A DNA stretch of 64,000 nt from Streptosporangiaceae bacterium (lineage in GTDB: Bacteria; Actinomycetota; Actinomycetes; Streptosporangiales; Streptosporangiaceae): the NCBI GenBank assembly GCA_019239975.1, contig JAFAZE010000091.1:1-64000 (forward strand), in the 5' to 3' direction. The notes below the pieces were generated by a model. The model saw only the letters and a program-made list of their open reading frames with translations, was not told where the DNA came from and searched no databases. Below are positions 24,132 to 32,526 of this stretch, in pieces. The translations under genes were made by a program, and so were the position numbers. Position 1 is the first letter of the stretch. The number at the start of each line of letters is the position of its first letter.

Positions 24132-25655
24132 GTGACCGACTACGTGTCCGTGAACCCGGACCGGCTGGACCAGGTGACGCGGCGCCTCGAGGCGCTGCGA
24201 GACGGACTGGCGGCCAATGTCGCCTTGGTCACGACCATGATGAGCCAGTACGCCCAGCAAGGCGGCGACGTGCCGGGGCTCGCCCGGATGCTGGCGCAGG
24301 CGCAGGCCAGGTCCGTCAGAGACGCGGCCGACATGCGCGCCCGGACCCAGCTCGCCTACAGGGCGGAGAACACGCCGGTCAACTTCGCCGCGTTTCACGG
24401 CCAAGGCTCCCTCGACGAGAGCGCGATGCTGTCCATCCCGTGGGACATGCAGGCCGTGGACCAGCAGGCCGCCCTGGCCGACGCTCAGGAACTCCGCGAC
24501 GCGATGGACTCCAAGGATTCCGGCGAACGCATCGCGAAAATCCAGCAGGCGGAACAGGACATCATGGATCATCTCGCCGAAGGACAAGGCGGGCTGGCCT
24601 ACCTGTCGGCGTTCTACGACAAGGCCGGCGCCCAGGTGGCCGGCCTGGCGTCGGTGCTGTACTCATGGGACGGCACGCTGAAGCAGCCGCTGTCAGTACG
24701 CGACCAGCAGACGCTGAACATTTTCGCCACCGGACTCGCCTACGTGCTGAAGAACGGGACCGGCAATACCGCGCTGACAGCGCAGGCGATGGGCGCGCTC
24801 ACGAACGCGCCCGACATGTGGTCAGTGGCGATGCTGGTCAAATACGGCCCGGACGCGAAGGCCTACGGGACGGGCGCGGGCGCGAACCTCCTGCACGCTG
24901 TCAGCACCAGCACCGTCCAGATCAGCCCGCACGTGATCGTCCCCGCAAACGACCCGGCAGTTCCCGAGCTGCGCGCTGCCTGGGCCTGGGCGGCGAAACG
25001 GCCCGTATACCTGGCCTCGACGGCGGGCGACGCCGAGTTCACCCGATGGGTCGGCATCGCCACCGTCAGCCCGTTCCGGGACCTGTTCAAGGGCCAGCTC
25101 TACCGCGAGTTCGCCTCGATGACCCCCGACTTCCGCATCGAAGGCGCCTTCACCCAGAACGAGAACGTCCTGATCACGACCGGCGGCCTGAGCACCGGCC
25201 TCGGCGCGGTCGTCTTCTTCAACGACCCCAGATCCCTTCTCGGCGCGCCTCCCGAAGAAGTGGAGAAGCTGGTCCCACCGGGATGGACGGGTCCCAGGCC
25301 GCTCAGGACCGGAAAGCCGGGCTGGCGATACTTTGACGAGAAGGGGCGCCTGATAGCCTACGAAGAGGGAGATCCTTCTGATTCTGACCTAGGTCGACCT
25401 GACTCCCTTCTCCACCGCGGTCCTTATTATAAGATTGCGGAGAATAGGTATATATACCGTATTGCAGCCTTCCGCAATCCAACGCTAGCTGATCCGAACG
25501 CGATAACCATTTCTATCGAAGCGCCGGACGGTACCAAGGTTTATCTGAACCAACGAATGCCAACTGACGTTCCTGGCGATGAAGTCAACGGGGCAGGCGG
25601 CGATGATCTTGGCGACGGCGCCGGTGGGGGCGACGCGGCCGCCCCGGGTGAGTGA
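24132..25655 (+). CDS. Type VII-like polymorphic toxin with exchangeable C-terminal tip
   Basis: A 507-residue protein. Residues 1-130 are helical and resemble a WXG/ESX-substrate N-terminus (DYVSVNPDRLDQVTRRLEAL). The middle (130-370) is mostly helical and not recognised. From about residue 380 it reads VPPGWTGPRPLRTGKPGWRY, then HRGPYYKIAENRYIYRI, a layout seen at the C-terminal tips of polymorphic toxins. The DNA for the tip drops to about 49% GC (88 of 180 bases, 25381-25560) and has codons rare elsewhere here, a sign of transfer. GTG at 24132 (AGGAGGAG upstream) is preferred; an ATG at 24069 overlapping the WXG100 stop is possible. Activity of the tip is unknown. Confidence 0.75.
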   Translation: MTDYVSVNPDRLDQVTRRLEALRDGLAANVALVTTMMSQYAQQGGDVPGLARMLAQAQARSVRDAADMRARTQLAYRAENTPVNFAAFHGQGSLDESAMLSIPWDMQAVDQQAALADAQELRDAMDSKDSGERIAKIQQAEQDIMDHLAEGQGGLAYLSAFYDKAGAQVAGLASVLYSWDGTLKQPLSVRDQQTLNIFATGLAYVLKNGTGNTALTAQAMGALTNAPDMWSVAMLVKYGPDAKAYGTGAGANLLHAVSTSTVQISPHVIVPANDPAVPELRAAWAWAAKRPVYLASTAGDAEFTRWVGIATVSPFRDLFKGQLYREFASMTPDFRIEGAFTQNENVLITTGGLSTGLGAVVFFNDPRSLLGAPPEEVEKLVPPGWTGPRPLRTGKPGWRYFDEKGRLIAYEEGDPSDSDLGRPDSLLHRGPYYKIAENRYIYRIAAFRNPTLADPNAITISIEAPDGTKVYLNQRMPTDVPGDEVNGAGGDDLGDGAGGGDAAAPGE

Positions 25656-25656
25656 G

Positions 25657-26133
25657 ATGGATCGATTAGCTGAGATCTATGCTGTCTCCGACCTGCCCGG
25701 TCAGGCATATGCCAGAAGGAGGCCAACGATCGTGCGGTGGAGGGACCTAACCTCGGATCAGCAGTGCGTGCTGCTGAACGCCGTGGAGGATACGTATCTG
25801 TTTGCCGTGCTCACCGAGTGCGCGCAAGGCGCGGACTGGCCGGATCTGATGCCGCAGGTTCCGCACCTGGCACGGATCGTAGAGGATATGGCCGAGCGAG
25901 GCTGGGTCGTGCTGACCAGGGACTCGGAGGAAGAAGGCGAATTGCCTATTGATATTCCCGCCGATCAGGTCCACGAGATACTCAGCGATCCGGCGAACTG
26001 GTGGTCACCCGACGGTGTCCGGCCCATTGCTGTGGCAGCCACTGAAAAGGGCCTTGCGGTCTACCGTTCGACCTCGTTCAGCTCCTCCGAAGCCGACCAC
26101 GAGCCAGGGCCAAACGACCGTGCTGTGGACTGA
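25657..26133 (+). CDS. Candidate immunity protein for the upstream toxin
   Basis: A 158-residue acidic soluble protein starting one base after the toxin stop, the usual place and type for a cognate immunity protein. No known family is recognised with confidence. Visible features are RWRDLTSDQQCVLLNAVEDT near residues 28-47 and DIPADQVHEILSDPANWW in the C-terminal third. The base composition is lower in GC than the flanks (for example 31 of 60 in 25921-25980), matching the toxin tip. A decayed copy of its 5' part follows at 26113. The ATG at 25657 lacks a strong ribosome site, consistent with translational coupling to the toxin gene. Confidence 0.65.
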   Translation: MDRLAEIYAVSDLPGQAYARRRPTIVRWRDLTSDQQCVLLNAVEDTYLFAVLTECAQGADWPDLMPQVPHLARIVEDMAERGWVVLTRDSEEEGELPIDIPADQVHEILSDPANWWSPDGVRPIAVAATEKGLAVYRSTSFSSSEADHEPGPNDRAVD

Positions 26134-26281
26134 CCTGACCCCCGATCAGCAGTGCGTCCCTGCTGAACGCCAGTGGACGTGGGAGCGCGCGGCCCCGCCG
26201 CGCGGGCCGAACCAGCACGCGAGCGAGGCGGGTTACGAGGTCATCGCACCGTCGTTCCTGAACGCCGCTGGCCTGCGATGA
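26113..26281 (+). pseudogene. Decayed second copy of the immunity gene 5' region
   Basis: Bases 26113-26177 align with 25725-25787 of the immunity gene, with eight mismatches and two single-base insertions. The common segment codes WTDLTPDQQCV here and WRDLTSDQQCV in the intact gene; an extra C after this point shifts the frame. The sequence then departs and ends as SEAGYEVIAPSFLNAAGLR, whose stop overlaps the ATG of the next gene (ATGA). It looks like the scar of a duplicated or swapped immunity cassette. Confidence 0.65.
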
Positions 26282-26802
26282 GACACGTCCTCACAACACA
26301 GCGCCTGGTCCTTCGCCCGGTGACGGACCAGGATCACGAGGCACTGCTGGACCACTGGACGCAGCCCGGCGTGCGGCGCTTTCTGTTCGACGGCGCGGTC
26401 CTGTCACCGGAGGAGATCACCGAAGTCATCTCGGGCAGCGCGCGGAACTTCGCCGCGGCCGGTTACGGCCTCTGGCTGGTCCGGGAACGACGCCCGGAAC
26501 CGCCCTCGGAAAGCGGAGGATCGGGCCTCGTCGGCACGGCCGGGCTGCGCCCGCTGGAAGACCTCGGGCTGGAGATCCTGTACAGCCTCGCGCCGGGCGC
26601 CTGGGGCAAGGGGTACGCCACCGAGGCCGCGGGCGCCGTGCTGGAGTACGCCCTCGGCCCCCTCGGGCTGCCCGAGGTGCTGGCCGAGGTCGACGAGGGC
26701 AACGTGGCGTCGGCGGCTGTCGTCCGCCGGCTCGGGATGGTCCCGTTCGGGACGGTGCCCGGCGTGCTCGGCCCGATGATCCGCTACCGCAGAACACGCT
26801 GA
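26278..26802 (+). CDS. GNAT acetyltransferase, RimJ/RimL type
   Basis: A 174-residue single-domain acetyltransferase. The opening VLTTQRLVLRPVTDQDHEAL is typical of the RimJ/RimL branch. The acetyl-CoA site is seen in LEILYSLAPGAWGKGYATEA (Q/RxxGxG/A variant AWGKGYA), and NVASAAVVRRLGMVPFGTV closes the fold. Members acetylate ribosomal protein N-termini or small amines; the substrate here is unknown. The start overlaps the stop of the immunity remnant by four bases, so it may be read from the toxin-immunity transcript, but the GC content matches the host genome. Confidence 0.88.
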   Translation: MRHVLTTQRLVLRPVTDQDHEALLDHWTQPGVRRFLFDGAVLSPEEITEVISGSARNFAAAGYGLWLVRERRPEPPSESGGSGLVGTAGLRPLEDLGLEILYSLAPGAWGKGYATEAAGAVLEYALGPLGLPEVLAEVDEGNVASAAVVRRLGMVPFGTVPGVLGPMIRYRRTR

Positions 26803-26844
26803 ACCGCCTCGCGCGGCGTCACGCGCCGGCGCCCCGGGCCGCGG

Positions 26845-27489
26845 CTACCGGCCTAGGTAGGCGAGGACCGCCAGCACCCGCCGGTTGTCGTCGTCGGACG
26901 GCTGCAGGCCGAGGCGCACGAAGATCGACGCGGTGTGCTTGGCGACCGCGCGCTCGGTGATGACCAGCCGCTGCGCGATGGCCGCGTTGGACCGGCCCTC
27001 GGCCATCAGGCCCAGCACCTCGCGCTCGCGCGGGCTGAGCTTGCCGAGCGCCGTGTCCCCCGAGTTGCGGGCCAGCAGGCGGGCGATCACCTCGGGATCC
27101 ATCGCGGTGCCGCCTTCGGCGACCCGCCGGATGGCGCCGACGAACTGGGCGCTGTCGAAGACCCGGTCCTTCAGCAGGTACCCGACCCCGCCTTTTCCCT
27201 CGGCGAGCAGCTCGCGCGCGTACAGCTGCTCGACGTACTGCGACAGCACCAGCACCGGCAGCCCGGGTACCTCGCGCCGCGCCGCCAGCGCGGCCCGCAG
27301 CCCCTCGTCGGTGAACGTGGGCGGCAGCCGCACGTCCACCACCGCGACGTCCGGCCGGTCAGCGGTCACCGCGGCCAGCAGGTCGTCCCCGTTGTCCACG
27401 GCGGCGGTCACCTCGAGGCCGTGCGCGCCGAGCATCCGGGCGAGGCCGTCCCTCAGCAGGAAGAGGTCTTCGGCGATGACAACACGCAA
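26845..27489 (-). CDS. NarL/FixJ-family response regulator (second pair)
   Basis: A 214-residue regulator with a receiver domain (phospho-acceptor Asp in VAVVDVRLPP, about residue 52) and a C-terminal LuxR helix-turn-helix (LSPREREVLGLMAEGRSNA, ITERAVAKHTASIFVRLGL). It starts with TTG at 27489, five bases after GGAG, and its 5' end overlaps the sensor-kinase gene by 37 bases. It is a close paralogue of the regulator at 2.8-3.4 kb. Targets are unknown. Confidence 0.92.
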   Translation of the reverse strand: MRVVIAEDLFLLRDGLARMLGAHGLEVTAAVDNGDDLLAAVTADRPDVAVVDVRLPPTFTDEGLRAALAARREVPGLPVLVLSQYVEQLYARELLAEGKGGVGYLLKDRVFDSAQFVGAIRRVAEGGTAMDPEVIARLLARNSGDTALGKLSPREREVLGLMAEGRSNAAIAQRLVITERAVAKHTASIFVRLGLQPSDDDNRRVLAVLAYLGR

Positions 27490-29015
27490 GGGATCTCCAT
27501 GGTCACCGCGGTCGGGCCGCCCGGCGGGCTGCGATGAGCGAGCACTCCGTCGAACGCCGCCAGCCGCCGCTCGATGCCGCGCAGCCCGCTGCCGCGCGCC
27601 GGGTCGGCCCCGCCCCGGCCGTCGTCGGTAACCCCGATTCGCAGCATCCCGCCATCATGGCGGATGTCGATCCACGCCTGCGCCGCGCCGGCGTGCTTCG
27701 ACACGTTGGCCAGCAGCTCGCTGACCGCGAAGTAGGCCGCGGACTCCACCGGCGCCGGCGGGCGGCCGGGCAGCTCGCTGGCCAGGTGGGTGCGCAGCGG
27801 CGTATCCAGGGCGAGCGCGCGCACCGCGTCCACCAGGCCACGGTCGGCCAGCACCGGCGGGTGGATGCCGCGCACCAGGTCCCGCAGCTCGGCCAGCGCC
27901 TTCACCGACGTATCGCGCGCCTCCAGCAGCAGCGCCCGCGCCGCCTCCGGGCTGGTGTCCAGCACCTGCCCGGCCGCGTCCAGCGTCATGCCGAGCGCCA
28001 CCAGCCGCGCCTGCGCGCCGTCATGCAGGTCGCGCTCGATGCGGCGCATCTCCGCGGCTCCGGTGTCGATCGTCTCGGTCCGTGTCTGCTGCAGATGGCG
28101 TACCCGCAGCGCCAGTTCCGCCCGCCCGGCGGGCGCCAGCAGCCAGCGTGCGGCGAGGCCGTAGCCATGCAGCAGCCACGGAGCCAGCCACATCCCCGCC
28201 GCCGTCATCGCGACACCGATCGCGACGAGCACCGGCAGCGTGTTTCCCGGGAAGGCCGGGGGCGGGATCGCGGCGCGGTCCACGACAGGCCCGATGAAGC
28301 CGATCAGGCCGCCCAGCACCAGCCCGGCGGGCACGAGCAGCACGAACCAGCCGGCGACCGCGTTCACCGCCAGCCACAGCAGGTCTCGCCAGGTCGCTGG
28401 CTCCGACAGCAGCCACCGTAGCCGGGCCCGGAATTCAGGCCGCTGTCCGCCCGCACCGGCTTCTGGAGGCAGGTACGGAACGGGCACGGGTACACCGCAC
28501 CACTCACCGCTGCGCCTTCTGGTCAGGTTCGCCAGACGGCGGACGGCGAGCAGAATGCCAGGCGTGAAGACCCGGCCGAGCAGAAGGCCGGCGGCGATCG
28601 CCGCCAGCGGAAGGGTCACCGTGTGGCCGCTCCTGTCGCCCCGGATGAGCAGCACGACCAGGAGACCGGACCCGGACCCGAGCAGGAGCTTGCCCCAGAG
28701 GTCCGCCGGGCGCGGTACCCGCCATCGGGTCATGGGCACCTTGCCCGTCATCAGGAGCCTTCCGGTGCCCAGCGCGGGCGCCAGCAGCAGCAGGAAAAGC
28801 AGTACCTGCTGGCCGGTGTCCGCTCCCGGGTCGAAAACGTTCACCACAAGGAACGCAAGTCCCCCGCCGATCAGGAAGACCGGCGCCAGCACGGCGAGCA
28901 GCAGGAGCAGCCCGGCCGGTATCAGCCCGGCCAGCGCGAGCCCTCGTGCCCAGGCTGTGATGGCCGGTCCAGGGCCATCATGCCTGGTCCCGTCCGCCGG
29001 CACCGCGTCGTTCAT
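27453..29015 (-). CDS. Sensor histidine kinase, HisKA_3 (second pair)
   Basis: A 520-residue membrane kinase. The first 300 residues hold about eight hydrophobic segments in two blocks separated by a cytoplasmic stretch near RRLANLTRRRSGEW. The kinase core has the phospho-acceptor box RIERDLHDGAQARLVALGM, the N-box-like SELLANVSKHAGA, and DDGRGGADP as the G-box. No extracellular domain is visible. ATG at 29015 with AAGGAG seven bases upstream is chosen over a GTG five codons earlier. The end overlaps the response regulator start by 37 bases, so the pair is co-translated. Confidence 0.9.
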   Translation of the reverse strand: MNDAVPADGTRHDGPGPAITAWARGLALAGLIPAGLLLLLAVLAPVFLIGGGLAFLVVNVFDPGADTGQQVLLFLLLLAPALGTGRLLMTGKVPMTRWRVPRPADLWGKLLLGSGSGLLVVLLIRGDRSGHTVTLPLAAIAAGLLLGRVFTPGILLAVRRLANLTRRRSGEWCGVPVPVPYLPPEAGAGGQRPEFRARLRWLLSEPATWRDLLWLAVNAVAGWFVLLVPAGLVLGGLIGFIGPVVDRAAIPPPAFPGNTLPVLVAIGVAMTAAGMWLAPWLLHGYGLAARWLLAPAGRAELALRVRHLQQTRTETIDTGAAEMRRIERDLHDGAQARLVALGMTLDAAGQVLDTSPEAARALLLEARDTSVKALAELRDLVRGIHPPVLADRGLVDAVRALALDTPLRTHLASELPGRPPAPVESAAYFAVSELLANVSKHAGAAQAWIDIRHDGGMLRIGVTDDGRGGADPARGSGLRGIERRLAAFDGVLAHRSPPGGPTAVTMEIPCVLSSPKTSSC

Positions 29016-29156
29016 CGTGGTCTCCTTCACCCGCCTTCCGCTCCCGCCAGTATGCGCCGGGAGCCAGCGGCCCGCAGTGCGGCTGCGCCCCGAACCGGGG
29101 GTGTACCTAGAGCCACCCCACGGCCGAACGCCGCGAACGCCGGCCGGTTCGGGTCG

Positions 29157-29444
29157 TTATGGCAGCCCGGATCGGCCGTTGTCCGCCGCGACGATCTCGC
29201 GAACGCCGCCGCGTCCCGGCGAGTCCGCGGCGGGACCCCAGACGGGGGTGCCGGCGCCGGGCGTCCGGTGGATCAGGTCGGCGGTGACCCGGACGACGCC
29301 GGGTGCGGCGGGCTGAACCTGGCCGCGCGCACGGGCCGGGGCGGCGTAGGCCATCAGGGCGACGGCCACGGCGATCGTCAGCAGGCCGCTCAGGCCCGGC
29401 ACCCAGGCGCTCTTGATGCGGAACCTGGCCACGCTGGCAATCAT
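29157..29444 (-). CDS. Small membrane-anchored or secreted protein
   Basis: A 95-residue protein with a basic N-terminus (ARFRIKSAW), one hydrophobic helix (about residues 17-35, ending APARARG) and a soluble C-terminus (VTADLIHRTPGAGTPVWGPA). It could be a signal peptide or a single-pass anchor. No family is recognised. The start is supported by GGGGAG six bases upstream. It lies 141 bp upstream of the sensor kinase on the same strand and might be a small accessory to it, although nothing proves this. Confidence 0.65.
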   Translation of the reverse strand: MIASVARFRIKSAWVPGLSGLLTIAVAVALMAYAAPARARGQVQPAAPGVVRVTADLIHRTPGAGTPVWGPAADSPGRGGVREIVAADNGRSGLP

Positions 29445-30163
29445 GATGAACTCCCCGGTGTGTTGCTCGGTTACCCGTACTGACGATCGGGCGCCCCGAT
29501 AATCACCGTAGGAATTCGACGAAGCGCGAACCATGGTGCAGACCCCCCAATGCCCGCGGGCGTTTCCCCCCGTTCCCGCCGCGAACTGGGCGCTCGCGCC
29601 GAGCCGCGCAAAGGGGATGGCTCGGGGGGCGACCGGGCCAGGCAGCCACGGGAGCTGGCGGGGGCAGCCAGGCCAGGCGGGAGCGGGCCGGGGCAGCCGA
29701 GCCAGGCGAGGGGAGGTGGGTGGGGCTGCGCGACTGCGCGGGAAAGCGCGTCGGCTGCGGACTGGGCGCTGCGTCGGGCCGGATAGGGAGCTGGCCGCTG
29801 GGCGGCCCGCCGAGCAAAGAGAATGGGCCCCGCACGGGCACTTGCCCGGCCAGATAGGGAGCTGGCCGCTGGGCGGCCCGCCGAGCAAAGAGAGCGGACC
29901 CCGCACGGGCACTTGCCCGGCCAGATGGGGAGCTGGCGGCTGGGCGCTTGCCCCGGGGGCCGGGTGGCGTGGGGGAGCTGGCGGGTGGTGGCCGGGCCGG
30001 GCGGAGGGTGGGATGCGGGCGGAGAAGGCGGGCTGGGCAGCCGCACTCTGGGGGCTGGCTCGCGGGCCGGGGGTGGGGCCGGCGCTCGTTTGGAAAAAAT
30101 TTACACAGCAATAGTTGGGGTGGCAAGCTTTATGCTGTCAAGGGACCGGCTACGGTGGGAGTC
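29445..30163. other. 719-bp gene-free, repeat-rich region
   Basis: No gene is supported. Open frames exist on both strands but consist of proline/arginine/alanine-rich low-complexity sequence. The region is G-rich on the plus strand with many GGGAGCTGGC variants, and includes the 71-bp tandem repeat. The last 60 bp (30095-30160, with GGAAAAAATTTACACAG) is A/T-richer and probably holds the MarR promoter. Confidence 0.65.
29782..29960. repeat. 71-bp tandem repeat, about 2.5 copies
   Basis: Units start with GATAGGGAGCTGGCCGCTGG at 29782 and 29853 and with GATGGGGAGCTGGCGGCTGG at 29924, exactly 71 bp apart. Each full unit contains GCCGAGCAAAGAGA and CACGGGCACTTGCCCGGCCA. Confidence 0.9.
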
Positions 30164-30649
30164 ATGGCGGTCGAACCGGCCGCGCTGGCTTGGCGCAGCC
30201 TGCACCTCGCCGACGCCTTTATCTGCGACGAGCTCAACGCGAGCCTGGCCGCCGAGGCCGGCTGCTCGCTGACCGAGCACGACCTGATGGCGTGGCTGGC
30301 GGCCGCGCCGGACCGGCGGCTGCGGATGGCGGACCTCGCGGCCCGGCTGCGGATCAGCCCGGGCGGCCTGACCCGCGTCGCCGACCGGCTCACGACACGC
30401 GGCTGGGTCGAGCGGGGGCGGCAGCCCGGCAACCGCCGGGAGGTCTATCTGGCGCTCACCGAGACCGGGACGCGGGCGTTCCGCGTCGCGCGGGCCGTAC
30501 ACTCACGCGTGCTGCGCGACGCCCTGAACCTCGACGAGCAGGACCTCGGCACGCTCGCCGCCATCGCCGGGAGGCTCCTGGGCCGGCTGGCCGACGGGCG
30601 CGCCCTGTACCAGCTCACGGACCAGGCGCAGGCCGCCGGCGACGGCTGA
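30164..30649 (+). CDS. MarR-family transcriptional regulator
   Basis: A 161-residue winged-helix regulator. The central domain shows LTEHDLMAWLAAAPDRRLRM, then DLAARLRISPGGLTRVADRL (recognition helix) and TRGWVERGRQPGNRREVYLALT (wing), flanked by dimerisation helices. MarR proteins usually repress an adjacent gene and respond to small aromatic or redox signals. It lies 54 bp upstream of the DUF885 gene in the same direction and could share its transcript. The start at ATG 30164 follows GGTGGGAGTC and gives a normal length; upstream in-frame sequence is low-complexity. Confidence 0.9.
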   Translation: MAVEPAALAWRSLHLADAFICDELNASLAAEAGCSLTEHDLMAWLAAAPDRRLRMADLAARLRISPGGLTRVADRLTTRGWVERGRQPGNRREVYLALTETGTRAFRVARAVHSRVLRDALNLDEQDLGTLAAIAGRLLGRLADGRALYQLTDQAQAAGDG

Positions 30650-30703
30650 GGCCACACGCGGCTACTCACGATCTTTGACCGGGCCGGAGGTGACGACGGA
30701 GGC

Positions 30704-32401
30704 ATGGAGAACGAGGCGGATCGGTTGTTCGCGGGGCTGGCCGGAGAATACCTCGATGACCTGACGGAACGGCACCCGGACAGGGCCACGGAACTCGGTG
30801 ACCACAGGTACGACGCGCGCCTTCCGGACCCGTCCGCCGAGGCGCTGGCCGCCGAGCGGGCGAGCCTGGACGGCTGGCGGGCGCGGCTGGACGCGGTGGA
30901 CACCGGCGCGCTGACCCGGGAGCACCGGGTGGACGCCGCGATGCTGGCCAACGACGTGGCACGGCGGATCTTCGAGATCGACGAGCTTCGCGAGCACACC
31001 TGGAATCCGCTGCCCGCGAATCCGGGCAGGGCGGTCTATGACCTGCTCGCGCGGGATTTCGCCCCGCTGCCCGAGCGGCTCGGCTCGGTCGCGGGCAGGC
31101 TGGCCGGTATCCCGGCGGCGCTGGCCGCGGCCCGCGCGCAGCTCGGCGCGATGCCGAGGGTTCACCTGGAGACCGCAATCGGCCAGTTCTCCGGCACGAT
31201 CACGCTGCTCACCAGGGAGATCGACGCGGCGCTGCGCGACGCGGCGGAGTCCCGCACGCAGATCGAGAAGGTGCGGCCGACCGCCCTCGAGGCGCTGTCG
31301 GAGCACCGGGCCTGGCTGTCCGCGCGGCTGGACGAGGGCGGCGCCGGCGGGGGTTTCGCGGACCCCCGGATCGGGGAGGCCAGGTTCGCCCGCAAGCTGT
31401 CCCTCACCCTGCACTCCGAGGCCGACGCCGCCGCGATTCTCGCCAGGGCGGAGGCCGACCTTGACCGGGTGAGCGAGGAGATCGCGGAACTGGCCGGCGA
31501 GCTCACCGGGGCGGCCGGCCGCGACGGCGTCCGCCAGGTGCTCGGCCGGCTCTCGGCGGACGCGCCCGGCGACGCGACGATCCTGCCGTTGTGCCGTGAC
31601 GCGCTCGCGGCGCAGACCGCCTTCGTCCGCGACCATGGCATCGTCTCGGACTTCGGCGACCCGGTGGAGATGATCGAGATGCCGGAGATCGACCGCGGGG
31701 TCGCGGTGGCGTACTGCGACTCGCCAGGGCCGCTGGAGACGACGCCGCTGCCGACCTTCATCGCCGTCTCCCCGGCCCCCGGGGACTGGCCGGCCGCCCG
31801 CGTCGAGTCGTTCTACCGGGAGTACAACCGGCACATGGTGCACAACCTCATGGTTCACGAGGGAATGCCGGGTCACTACGTGCAGCTTCAGCATTCCCGG
31901 CGGTTCGCGGGCTCCGCCACCGCGATCCGCGGCGCGCTCCGGTCCGGGTCGTTCATCGAGGGCTGGGCGGTCTACGCCGAGGAGCTCATGGCGGAGCACG
32001 GGTACCCGGGGGAGGGCGATCCCCGCGCCGTGCGGATGCAGCAGCTGAAGATGCAGCTTCGCACGACCATCAACGCCATCCTCGACGCCCGCGTGCACTC
32101 CCGCGGGATGACCGAGACCGAGGCGATGGCGCTGATGACGGGCCGCGGATACCAGGAGGAAGGCGAGGCGGCGGGCAAGTGGCGGCGGGCGCTGCTCACC
32201 TCGGCCCAGCTCTCCACGTACTACGTCGGGTACACCGAGGTCGCGGGCCTCGCGGCCGACCTGCGGGCGGCCGGCCCTGGCGTGCCCGAGCGGGAGATTC
32301 ACGACCGCATGCTGGCGCACGGCTCGCCGCCGGTGCGGCTGCTGCGGGCGCTGACGTTACGGCACCTGCTCTATGACACCGTGCTTCGTAACACACGGTG
32401 A
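30704..32401 (+). CDS. DUF885 family protein, probable zinc metallopeptidase
   Basis: A 565-residue, mostly helical protein of the DUF885 family. The zinc-binding motif H-E-x-x-x-H is seen as HEGMPGHYVQ (His385), and the downstream EGWAVYAEELM supplies the third ligand, as in gluzincin-like peptidases. No signal peptide is present, so it is probably cytoplasmic. Substrate is unknown; small peptides are plausible. GACGGAGGC precedes the ATG closely. Its stop overlaps a GTG of the longest frame of the helicase gene, but the likely helicase start lies 125 bp downstream. Confidence 0.88.
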   Translation: MENEADRLFAGLAGEYLDDLTERHPDRATELGDHRYDARLPDPSAEALAAERASLDGWRARLDAVDTGALTREHRVDAAMLANDVARRIFEIDELREHTWNPLPANPGRAVYDLLARDFAPLPERLGSVAGRLAGIPAALAAARAQLGAMPRVHLETAIGQFSGTITLLTREIDAALRDAAESRTQIEKVRPTALEALSEHRAWLSARLDEGGAGGGFADPRIGEARFARKLSLTLHSEADAAAILARAEADLDRVSEEIAELAGELTGAAGRDGVRQVLGRLSADAPGDATILPLCRDALAAQTAFVRDHGIVSDFGDPVEMIEMPEIDRGVAVAYCDSPGPLETTPLPTFIAVSPAPGDWPAARVESFYREYNRHMVHNLMVHEGMPGHYVQLQHSRRFAGSATAIRGALRSGSFIEGWAVYAEELMAEHGYPGEGDPRAVRMQQLKMQLRTTINAILDARVHSRGMTETEAMALMTGRGYQEEGEAAGKWRRALLTSAQLSTYYVGYTEVAGLAADLRAAGPGVPEREIHDRMLAHGSPPVRLLRALTLRHLLYDTVLRNTR

Positions 32402-32526
32402 TGAGGTTGACCGAGGAGGTGGGACGGCGCCCGGCCGCCGCGTACAGGCGCCCGGGTGATGGCCCCAGCGGGCGGCGGGGTTACCCGGGAATCAGCGGCG
32501 GTCTCTCCTCGTTTGATGAAACGGCC

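Noticed and set aside
29471-30126. Long open frames on both strands upstream of the MarR gene
   Set aside because: They code only Pro/Ala/Arg-rich repeats from the minisatellite and overlap one another; no start signal or family.
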